In this document: positions 23,758 to 35,700 of the stretch, piece by piece
How positions within the stretch are numbered: position 1 is the first letter of the stretch
Layout of the letters: each line of letters begins with the position of its first letter
Source of the DNA: Anas platyrhynchos
Taxonomy: Eukaryota > Chordata > Aves > Anseriformes > Anatidae
Reading direction: 5' to 3'
NCBI RefSeq assembly: GCF_047663525.1
Contig: NC_092587.1
Span: 201,136,501-201,200,500, forward strand
DNA length: 64,000 nucleotides
The notes under the pieces: model-generated
The model's input: only the letters and a program-made list of their open reading frames with translations
Database searches by the model: none
Told to the model about the DNA's origin: nothing
Position numbers and translations under genes: made by a program

Positions 23758-26700
23758 GTTTTTATATTCCACCGACTCCTACTCCTACCTATACTGCTGG
23801 GGGGATAAACCGGCCCCGGGGGCTGAGGGATAGGGGCGGCCTCCGGGGAGGGGGTGGGGGGGGGGAAAGGAGGAGAAGGGTGTGGGGGAGATGGCCCGAG
23901 GAGGGGTGGAGGGGTGAAGCTGACCCGGAGGAGGAGGAAAGGGGGGAGATGAGGGCCTGGAGGAGGGGAATTAGGGCAGGAGAGGGGGAGGAGGAGGGGC
24001 CGAGGAAGGGTGGGGGCGGTTGGGCTGAGGGCTCGCAGGCAAACAGGGAGAGGGGTGGGCTAGGTAGGGGTGAGCAGCGAGGGCATGGCTTTCCCGGAAA
24101 ACAGGAAGCCTGGAGTTTTTTGTTATTATTTATTACTGGGGAGAAGATCAGGATTTGGGGTCGCTGCGAGGGGAGCGGGGCTCAGGCGGGGTCAGGGAGC
24201 ACGGGAGCTCGTCCTAAGCACCGCGGGGCTTCAGTAACAAGGCTGCTGCTTCCCCCCAAACCCCATCCACCCCAAAGAAAAACCATAGGGAGCAGGGGAC
24301 TCGAGGGAGGGGAAGGGCCCCCCCAGCACCCAGCCACAGAGGAGGGGTGTCGGTAGCAGGGGGGGGAGGGTTTGGGACTTGCCCCCACTAAAAGCCGCTG
24401 GGGGGGGGGGGAGGAAAAAAAAAAAAAGAAAAATAAAGAGGGCAAAGCGTGGCTGGCGAGCGGAGGAACCCCGTGGAAATAAATAGCAGGCAGCACAACA
24501 TGGCGGCCCGGCAGTGACTGGGCAGCAGCACCTCGCCCTCCTCCATGGGTTTCCCCCTTCCCCGGAGCCAGCGTTGAGTGTCTGGAAGCTGGTGGTATAG
24601 TCCTCAGGCCTTGCATTTAAGCGATTTTCTACCCTTAGATGAGTACCGCGATTAGTAGGGAGGGCCTGGGCGGGAGATATTGTGGAGTTGTTTCTTTTTA
24701 TTTTCTGAGTAGTTCGAAGGAACGGAAATAAGATGGAGTTTGTAGCACGGGAGTTGTCCGCTTTAGAAGGACTAAATTTAACCATTAAGTATCGCTTTAA
24801 GCATCATTTTAAGTATAAAATACATTTAAGTATATTATAGTTCAGAAGATAAGGTTATTTTCCCAGTGTGGTCCCTATGGGATATTAACTGCGGGGTGTG
24901 GGGAGAGGCACGACACTTATCTGTCAGAAAAGTTTGTGGGTGAAAGGTGATCATCTGCTCCTGGTAGAGAAGTGTGTGCGTGGTGGTGATGGGGGTTGTT
25001 TTGCTCTGCCTGCTTAGAGAAACTTAGAGAAAATTATGTGGGCTTGGGATGACCTGTTTGGATTTCAGGTGGTCTGTGCCCAGAGTAAAAGCTAGTATTG
25101 TGTGTGGATCTAATTCATCGTGGCTAGAGAAGTTTATCGGTTGAGGATGGGGAAGAAGTAATTCTCCCTGACTGTAGAAACTGCAGCAGCCTGTAGGATC
25201 CTAACATGGCGTCTGAAAGGCACATGATATAAAAAGAAGGGAAAGAGGAGGCTCCCTCTGAGCCCAGCCCAGGCAGTTGCTGACATCAGTCAGCCACAGC
25301 ACATGGATGGGGGTTTGCCGCACCTTTTTACCAGGACCTTTTTATAAGAAAAGCGTTCTTCTTTCAGTCCGCCCCGATTCCTGCCAGTCACCCCTCCCCC
25401 GTTGTGTCCCTTGCTCCCTCTGATACCAGGTGTTCGTAGGCTTTTTTTCCTTTTGGCTTTAAATCATGGTTTATAATGGTGAGAATTGTACTATCTAATG
25501 ACGGGGAGGGAAGGATCTCTTACGTTATTTAATCTATCTTTCTATCAATGCAGGATGGCTCTTTAGTGTTCCACAGACCTCTTCCAGTCTAGTTTTAAAT
25601 GCTGCCAGTGGCCAAGTTTTGCCATTCCTTGGGGAGGTGACCTCAATCTAATAGATCTCACCATTATATCTCCTAAAGGGCAGTGGATGTATATAACGTA
25701 ACTTGTGATAATATCAATGCTGTCAAATTTCTTCATTTCTGGGTGATTTAGAGCCTGCCCTGAAGTGTGTTTTTAAAGATGTCTTAAATCCTGTATCAAT
25801 GGATAGTTTTGCCTAGTTACTGTTTGTGACTGTGGTTTATTCAAGGCAAGTTCTTAGTTGTTTTTGGGAAAGTGATCTCCTTTACTAAGCCACTTTTAAA
25901 AAGTGTTGCCTGGAGACAGTTTGTTTAGTGTAAAACTTGAGTGGTCTGCTTTACAATTTAATAAATGGTTCTGAAATGTGTGACTGGTATTATAAAATCT
26001 GTAAATAAAAAGTGTGAAATATGTATTTGTCTTTTTATTTACCATTGTATAGTGCAGAATTTGTTTCCAAGACCCATTCTGTATACAAGGTTATTTTTTA
26101 AACAAATTTTTTCACAAGTTTGTGACTTGGGGTTCAATTACCAGATACGATTTTTTTAAAGGTTGAAACCTTTGAGGAAACTAATAATAATAATAAAAAA
26201 AAGCCACACATTTCCAACAATAGCTTTCATACATTTTTTGAAAGAACAGTGGGAATTATGTGATGAAGTTTTTAATATCAAGCTGAGAAACACAGAGTTA
26301 GCATTCTTCTGTGTTCTGGTGGTTATGTGGAGCCTCCCTGCCTTTTGGTTAGCGTCATGTGGGTCTCTTTCTTGCTAGGGGATGCTGTGTAGATCGCCTA
26401 AAAACAAAATACATTCAAATCTGGGACTCTGTTGTGTGGTTATTGGAATGTGTGCTAGATAGCTTGACATAATAAACATTTCCAGAAGTGAAGGTTTAAA
26501 TATTTAAGTCCTGGTTCTTAAAATGTAACACCTGAGTAGCATATCTTTGAAGCAGGAGACCCTGCTGAACTTGTGATTCTGTGTCATATTTTGAAGTAGG
26601 CCTCCTCACTAGATTCAGTGTTTCCCTGTATGTTTGTTTTTAAACAGTCTGATGGGTAATGAAGGTGACAGTTAAACTTGCTACCGTGCCTTTGCTACTA

Positions 26701-29700
26701 AGTGAATGCCTTTGCTACTAAGTGAATGCCCCAGCGTCTCAAACTCTAAACTTAGTGGAGGGTAGTGAGCTACTTCCATGCGCTGGTGAAATGGAAGAAT
26801 ATAGTGTGCTATGCCAGTAGCTCTTGGGCATTGGTGCTGCTGAGACAGTTCTTTGTTTCCCTAAAAGCTGACTTTGAAAGTCAGAAACTCTGCGCTTTTT
26901 TTTTTTTTTTTTTAATAAAGGAAGGCATTCAGAACTTAGTGTTTTTAATGTGCCATTGTGTAGGCTGCATTAAAGAAGAAACCAGTATTTCACAGCCATT
27001 TTAATAGTTTTACAGCCTGGGTTGGAGCATTGAGGCTAGAGAGGTGCCCTTATTCTAACCACTTGCATAGTAGCTTGTTTACGGCTCAGTATTAAGTCAG
27101 TATGCTCAGCTCTGTGGTAATACAAGTGGTGTAAAATATTTTTATGTACCACAATTAATTGTAGGTAGCTTAACTGCACTTTTCTTTCCACGTCCAAAAA
27201 ATGCCACCTGCCTATTACGTTTTTCAGTATGCTCAGAGGCAGTGATCCCCCCCCAATTAACAAGAAACCAACCTTTCCAATGTAAGTTTCAGGCCATGGT
27301 AAATTAATACACATGTAGGGGTGAGGAAACAATGTGATTTACCCCTATAAAAGTACTGTTGCCCTTCTGTGAACCACCTTAATGGGGAAGGAAGAATTGT
27401 AAAGCAAGAGCACTTCACACACTTGTCTGGACAATGGGGCTGTGAAGTAAGGCACTAACAGGGTAGCCTGTCCTGTTTAAAATGAGTGGTGAAGTTATTC
27501 TGGTTTTATCCTGAGTTTACTGGATGGTGAATGGGACTTAAAAGTTGGAGTGGATGCTCCTCTAAGGGGATCGCGGTCAACACGCAGCTTGTGGTGTTGT
27601 CTTTCACGTTGTCCTCTTCAACAAGTCTGTGTACTTGCTGGTGCTTTCTGGAACTTTGCTGCGCCTTCTGCTTGTGAAAGCCCATGGTGGGCGTTAAAAA
27701 CACCTTGATTTGGGCCAGTAGTGCTTGGTGTACATTAGAAGTTGCTGTAGCAGTCCAGTGTCACCACACTTCTAACACACAAACTTGCTACAAGTTTTGA
27801 ATGTGGATTTAAAAACAAACAAACAAAAAACCAAACCAAGCTGCCTCTTGTAGCAAAGATGTGTCCAGAATATGAAGACTTCCGTCTGTGAAAATCATGG
27901 TTGCAGTTCCTGAGCTTCTCTGTGTCTTTACCGGGTCGACTTGATGATTGAGTTCTGTCTGGATTTAGAACTTTGTTCTTACCGCACATCTAACTGAAAA
28001 CCTGACTGTTGCTATCGACAAGTGTCAAGAAAGAATGGGACTCATTGCTCCGTTCGTTTGGATTACAATGCAATAGTTGCGACCTATTCTACGTGTAGTA
28101 TATAAAAAGACTGTGATACTCAACATATAATCTACGGCTGCAGAAGTTCACTAATTTGGGCTGTTTGCCAGAAGTCTGACTTGTGTTCTGTGAAATCCCA
28201 AAAAGCAAGCATTCAGGAGGTCCGAATTATAAACAATTTTTAGAAGTTCCTTGAAGTTCTAACAATGTTTTCCTGCTAACTTAAAATTACTTTCTCAAGT
28301 GGGTTTTGAGAGGTTACACTCAGTACACTAGCAGTAATACTGTCTTTTGGGCTTATTTTTTTCTTTTTTCCTTTTTTTTTTTTTTCCCAAAGCTTTGAGA
28401 CAAACAGAATAACCTAAGGTGTTCCTTTTTTTTTTTTCCTGTGATAGACCCACTGCATTGTACTTTGAACTGAGTATTGATTTTCCAAATTAAGTTTTTG
28501 TATATAAAAAAAAAAAATCCCAAGCAAATCCCTTGGTGTTTATAGTGGCAACCAAAATGAGAGGTCTGTATTTCTGGGATTGGTAATCCCTTTATTTAAA
28601 TAGCTTAAAATATGTTTTGTTGTACTAAACTTCTCAGTTTCTTCTTATTACTCCAGGCTCCTGCATCAGAGAAGCTCCCTGTTATGTACCTTATGGATTC
28701 CATTGTCAAGAATGTGGGAAGAGAGTATCTTACTGCATTTACTAAAAACCTAGTTGCAACATTTATTTGTGTATTTGAAAAGGTATATATGCTTTCAGAA
28801 AAGTTCTGTATTCTAAGCAATATTGTTCCTGGTAAAATAAATACCTGCTTTCAGTTTTGGGTTTTCTTGGGTGGTAAACCATAAGAATTAATCGGTTTTT
28901 ATTAATCTCAGTATGTATCTATAATGTGGATGGGTATTTCTGTTGTAAGTTAAGTTAGCCAAAAATATAAAGTCTTACTTAATTTGGTTCCTATACTTCT
29001 GTAATTTTTCTATCCAGGCAAGATTTTTCTAATTTGTTTTGGTTACTGTTACCTGGATGGAGTTTTTGTAATGTACAGAGCAATTAATTATGAATTGATT
29101 TTTTTTTTTTTTTTTAAGATAGTAAATAGCCTTTATGTCAGGAGTATACTGAGAATCAGTTTCACAGAGATTTCTCAGAGCTCTCTTCCCGCTCCTGTAG
29201 TTAGATTTGTCTGATGTACATAATTTTTGATGTACAAAATGAGTGTGTGAACTATGGAGAATATCACTAACACCTGCTACTCTTTTGGTGGTCTGTGATT
29301 TAAATATTAAATATATATATGTGGGGGAGAAGGCCCTAAGAGTGTATTGCTGTTACATTACAAATACATTCTAATTTAATTCAAACTGCCACATTTTTTT
29401 TCTCTCAGTTTTTAACCACAGAAAAGTAATTGCTTATTCTTCAGTGAGGAAGGCAAATCCAAGTCCATTTTTTGAAAGATTGGACTTGAAAGGCTTTATG
29501 TTGGATCTGAAATGAAGGGTTAACTTCTGTGGTATGCTGTATGCTCTAAGAACGCAGTGTCTCATATGAATGAGATGAGTGGAGCTTTGCATATTTATTT
29601 TTACATACCAGGGAGTATCTGTGATCCTAGTATGTTTTCTATACGGTTTTCACATGTATAATGCATGGCTAAATAAGGAATAGATTTTAATAATGACCAC

Positions 29701-32700
29701 AGAAAATTTAAACTCCTGTGTGTAGTGTAGCTAGATAGACATTCACTTGTTTTTCCAGTATTAGGTTGTGTTCTTCACTGAGTTGCATTTAAATTTCTTG
29801 CAGCTGAAGCTCTGGATAATAACTGATTTTCTGAGTTTGGTAGCGTAACTGTCTACTAAGCAAACTAGAGCCATTGAATTTGTATTAATTGTGTAGAGTG
29901 GCAGTCACTTCAGATAACTTAATTGATGGTATTACAAGGTGGAATTCTAGTTACTGACATTGTTAAAAGCATTTGTTTTATCAGTAAATGGTCACTAAGG
30001 TATCTTTAAACACGTAATGAAATCAGAAACTTGCTCAGTCACTACAGCACCTGTCGTGGTCTACTTCGTACCCACTCATTGAAAATTGTATAGATGCATC
30101 CTCCCACTCCCTATAGCTACGTATGAATTATTTTTGTTGATACACCCTCCCTCTTCAAAGAACCTCTGAACTTTCTGAACTTCTGGACAGTATGTCTTGC
30201 TGTAAAATGTTAACACACAACTGCAGCAACAAAGGGTCTCCCGGGTCAATACTTCATGATTGAATTAGAATATTCACAGTAGGACAGCTTTTGTCTTCCA
30301 GTGTTTTAAATTTATTTAAATTAACTACTTGAGTTATGAGATGAACAGAATTTTGCTTTGATGTAAATTTCTGACTTACCTGTCAGGAGATGATTCAATG
30401 TAATTGTGAAGAGAGAAAAAATGGGAGGCAGTACTGCAAATATGCTTGATTTGTGGCTCAGATAGTTCTACTGCAAAATCAGACCTGAAATGTAGTTGAG
30501 TTCATTTTAGCTAATATACATTTTGTTGGATTTGTTAGGGAAAAAAGCAAAAACCTTCAGCGATCAAACAGCTGAACAAAACACCTTTTCTGTTCAGAAA
30601 ATTCATTGTTCTCTGACTTGTTTGCCATTGATCTATGCCATTCAGCACAAACACTTGAATAATGTATCATCTCAGAGGCTGCTGCCTTTCGATATTTTTG
30701 TTACTGTATTTTCTTTTTCACAGAAATTGGCCAAGTAAAGTGAGAATTTTGGTAATGGAAAAGTTGAAAGAAAATTCTCAGAGAAATGGTAATACGCAAT
30801 AAAACTTTCAAATGGCCTTGAAATGACAATTCCACATCTGAGTTTGTTACCAATTCTGTTGGGGTAGATGTAAAAATCTGCTTTGCTTATAAGTTCTGTA
30901 TAGCCAGTTCATGGTGTTAAAATGATAAAACTGATAAGAATATTAAACAAATGAAGCCTTAAGTTCTACAGAAAAATTTTAGAAGTTGTTTTATATTAAC
31001 TTAACAAGCCATAGAATTGTTTTATTGTTTTAGGTGGATGAAAATACTAGGAAAAGTTTATTTAAATTACGCTCCACATGGGATGATATTTTTCCTTTGA
31101 AGAAACTATATGCCCTTGATGTCAGAGTCAACTCATTAGATCCTGCTTGGCCAATTAAACCTCTGCCCCCAAATGTGAATACTTCTAGCATCCATGTGAA
31201 TCCTAAGTTTTTAAATAAATCGGTAAGTTTTTATTCCTACTGTATGAGCAGATGGTAATATATGTAGTTTTCATTGTTTGTATGCTGTTTTTTTGACAAT
31301 TTAGTATATTAAGAATGAAGCATCTGATCTTTGTAGACAGGTAAGAGCAATTTCTTAACTAAGAATATTTGATGGGTTTGGTTTTTTGTATTTCAAAACT
31401 GAATCCTAGATTTCTGAACATTGATATACTAAATAGCATATTTAAACTTGTCACACCGGGGAATTTCTCACGGAGCAAAAGTTCTTAAAATGTTTTATAT
31501 TTTGCATTAGAAAAGCAATACACAAAGTCCCAGTGTTGGGTCACAATAACAGAGGAGATAGTTAGCTGATTCCATTAAGATTTTATGTGTAACTTTTTTC
31601 TTATGTTTCTTTTTAGCCAGAAGAATCTACTGCACCTACCTCTGCTGTCACTTCTGGTGCCTCTACTCCTCCAGCTGTTCCTGAAATACAGAAGAATTTG
31701 ACACAAGAGCAACTGATAAGGCAGCAATTGCTTGCAAAGCAAAAACAGTTGTTAGAACTTCAGCAAAAAAAATTAGAGCTGGAGCTGGAACAGACTAAAG
31801 CACAGTTGGTGAGTAGGGTAGTTGATGAAATGTCCATACTTGGGTCTCACTTGGATAGCACCTTAGCTATACAGGTAACTGCAGTAAATTACGTTAGAAA
31901 AGTGTAGCTCTTGTAGGACTAGAGCAATGCAACTTGTTCTGGTGTTCTAGACCAGTATTTGTTACCTACAAATTGTAAGAATTGCACTCAAAACAGGTTT
32001 AAAAGAAGCTTTTGTGTTCTGTTAATAACTTCTCTCCAAAATAATGTGTGTTTGTGATCCTAGTTTTGCACCTCTTCCTGTGATTCACCACAAGACAGAC
32101 TTTTTCAAATATATTTGCTTTAAAAGGAATAGCATTTCTTTATAGAACAAGGAATTCTGTTCGTTAGCAATACAAAGGCAGTTTCCTCACTGGGTCAGTT
32201 TTGTTTAATGCCAACATCTGAAGGTGGTGGTGAAGTTGTGTTTTTTTACATTCATAATAGAAAGTCCTCTTGTTATGAGTGTTAATGATAGAAAATAAAC
32301 ATCTTAGAAGTTTAGGGAAAAAAAATCAGATCTGTCAGTTTAGTTGTCATGAATATGTTGAATATATAGAAAAACTAATGCTGTAATGAGAACATGTGCT
32401 TAGGTTATGTATTTTGCTGCATTGACATTGCATTGATTTTGCATTGTAACTTGATCTTCTCTGAAGGTACTGCATTCTTTTAATGCCTGTGATTAGCAAT
32501 TAATTGGTCATTTTCAGTTAAATGGCTGAATCTTACATAACTACCTTACAAGTGTTTTCTATTTATAGTTTTGTTTTCAAGTCCGAACATGAGTATCTCT
32601 GGGTAGGAGTTGTATCATGCAGGTTAATGCTGTTTTTTCCCCCCTGTTTCAGGCTGTTTCTCTTAGCGTTCAACAAGGATCATCTACTATAGCTTCAGTT

Positions 32701-35700
32701 CCAGCACCTTCCAAGCCACATGTGTCTCAGACACCTCATATGACAGTTAAACCACCTCATCAGACTTCTGTGCAATCCGAAAAAATCAAACCATCCCCAA
32801 GTCCTCCACTTCATGATATCAAAATAGTAAATAGGGATCCTCGACTTAATAGGATGGCTCAACATTCTTCTCATGCTAAAGATCAATCTCATAGGAAAGA
32901 ATTTCCACCAAACACAACCAGTCAGTCTGATACCAAGGCAAGCAAAACATCACAGGCTGAAAAACAAAACTCCACAAAGCAAGAGAAATTGAAAGCAGGT
33001 GAAAAAATACAGAAGAAAGAGCTTGATCAGTCAGAAGCAAAATCTAAATCACCATCTCCTTTGAAAAACAAGTTACCCAGTACTAAAGATACTAAAAACC
33101 AGGAAAGTGAAAGCACAAAAGTATCTGAAATCAGTAAACGGGATCCAAGACTGAAAAGACATCTTCAGGAAAAGCCAGAGGGCAAGGAGGATGAGGTGAA
33201 AGAGAAGAGGAGAAATGTAGAGAAAAAAGAAAAAGAGGAACATAAGACATGTGAACATAGACCAGTAGGCAGCAGAAATAAAGTAGTTAATGGTGTTGTT
33301 CAGAAACAAGACACACCTACAGAAGAATCAGAAAAACAGGGTGGAAAACAAGGGAGATCAAGTAACAGAAAACGGTCACGGTCACGCTCTCCTAAGTCAC
33401 GGTCACCATCTACACATTCTCCAAAAAGAAGAGAGAGGAGATCACCCAAAAGAAGACTCAGAAGCTTATCTCCCACTTCGTCAACTCCTAAAATCGGAAA
33501 GATACGTCAGATAGGTCCTAAGCAGTCTCATGTTGAAGAACCCACACAGGCAGCAAGAGATGAAAGAAATTCTAATAAGCGGAACGTGAAACAAGAGGTG
33601 CGAGATCCACGGAGAGTGAAAAAAGCCCAAGAAGACAGGCCTCAAGAAACAGCAAGTCAGCATTCTACAAAAGCTTCTCCCGATCCAAAGGAGAATGCAG
33701 AAAACTGGCAGGGATCCAAAGCAGGCAAGAGGTGGAAATCTGGTTGGGAAGAAAACAAAAAGTAAGTTACCATCTTTTAAACAGGTTATGTCTGAAGTCA
33801 GTGGAAATTCTACTTACTGCTGCCTTCAGTGTAGTCAGATTTTAAGAGGAAATGTTCAGGTTGTCAAAAATTGTCGATGAAGTTTCTTATCTTATTTGTA
33901 GTTAGAGAAATTATGCCTACTAAGATGATTGTGATGTTTTGCCATGATCATTTCTAATAGGGATGTAACAGGCATGTCCTGAATAAAGAAATAATTTATA
34001 TTTTAAATATGTTCCTGTTTTCAGCTCGCAGCAGAGTGAAGAGCACCAAGCACTTGGTAAAGCTCCTCACCAAAGACACCGGGAAAACTGGACTGCTGCT
34101 AAAGGAATTTTATCACCCCGAGCACCAAAGCAGCAGCACAGGTTAAGTGTGGATGCCAATTTACAAATTCCCAAAGAATTGACATCTGCAAGCAAGAGAG
34201 AATTACTTAAAAAGGTAATGCTAATTAGCTTGTCTTCGTAGAAGAGTCCTGGATGTAGCTCTGCTTTTCTTTTTAGAAATCTAAACTTCAACTTTATGTT
34301 ACAGGCCAATGATCGCTTAGCATCTGGTGAAATAACTCAAGATGAATTCCTCATGGTAGCTCATCAGATTCGACAGCTGTTCCAGTACCAGGAAGGGAAG
34401 CACAGATGTAATGTGTGGGATAGCCCTACAGAGGAGAAATGTGTTTTGAAAAAGAAACCTCTTCTATCTGATGCAGAATTAACATACTACGAACACAAAG
34501 CTAAATTAAAAAGAACCCAAGTTCAGCATTCATTATCAAGGCTTGATCTGTTGGATCCCGATGATATTTTGGATTATCATTTACCTGATGCGTTGCTTTC
34601 TGGAATAGAATGTGAGCAAGCAAAAGCAAAGCGTGGAGTACAGTTTGACAGAAAAGAGCCATTTGGAGAAAGATCTAGGAGGCATTCTCCTGTAAGTGGC
34701 ACTAACAGACCTTTTCCTGATAACCTTTCACCGCTTGAGAGTCGACGAAGACTTGAGGAACAAAATGCTACTAAAGGAGCAAGAGGTTCTAAAACATTCG
34801 ATCCTTATGACAGCTGGGGAGAATCAGAGGAATTTAGAGATGCTCTCAGACAACAGGGAAAAGGCACACCGGAGTTCCAGAAAATAGATGGTGATGCAAT
34901 CTGCAGATTTGATAATCGTGAAGAAAGACAGCTTCTCGGGCAAGCTGGTATGTTTTTTTGCCTTATTTTGCAGATGTTAAATAATCTCAACGTTTTGGTG
35001 GGTGGTTATATGTTGCTTTTTTTTTTCAGGTGTTCGAGAGGAACCAAGATCGCCATTCAGTGAGCGTTTCAAAAGAGCTAGATATGAAGATCTGGAGAAA
35101 GCACCATTTCCAGAAAGTCCAGTAGCAAGATTTGGAGGCATTGAAGCCAAGCAGAGAATAAGTGCGCTAATGGAAGACAGACCTCTATTCGATGGCTCAC
35201 CTAGACAACCTCCTGCAAGGGTTGGGGTAGATGGACCGGGAAGTCCTTTTGGTGATGGTCCTGCTGCTGGTTCAGCTTCTCGAATTGATGGGCCACCTGG
35301 ACAGGCTGCTCTGAGATTTGAGGGGCCGTTGGTCGGAGCAGGTGCATCACAGTTCGATGGACCGCTGGCGGGGGCAGGGGGAGCAGGAGCCCTGAGATTT
35401 GAGGGGCCACCAGGGCAGCTGGCAGGGGCACTCAGATTTGAAGGACCCCCAGGACAGGTTGGAGGAGGAGGTCCACTGAGGTTTGAGGGCCCTCTTGGGC
35501 CTTTGCGCTTTGAGGGTCCTGCAGGCCAGCCTGTAGGTGGTCCTAGATTTGAAGGACCTGGAGTTGGTCTCAGGTTTGACGGACCCCGTGGTCAGCCTTC
35601 AGGTGGTCTCAGGTTTGAGGGACCCCATGGTCAACCTCTGGGGCCTCGAGGTCAACCAGGGGGTGGTCTCAGGTTTGAGGGACCCCATGGTCAGCCCTTG

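Larger units (their letters stand above)
23758..28656 (+). other. PCF11: PCF11 intron 1 with candidate premature polyadenylation sites
   Basis: A 4.9-kb intron. GC-rich up to about 24.6 kb, then AT-rich. AATAAA hexamers occur in sense at 25,960, 26,004, 26,471 and 26,914; the one at 26,004 is followed by a GT/T-rich stretch that resembles a downstream element. Vertebrate PCF11 is reported to limit its own expression by premature cleavage and polyadenylation in intron 1. These hexamers are candidates, not proven sites. A 20-bp perfect tandem duplication lies at 26,691-26,730 and short T runs near 26,896, 28,374 and 28,425. Confidence 0.6.

Noticed and set aside
23185-23772. 195-codon minus-strand open frame over PCF11 exon 1
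   Set aside because: Low-complexity Pro/Arg/Phe sequence produced by the antisense of the GC-rich 5' UTR and its A tract.
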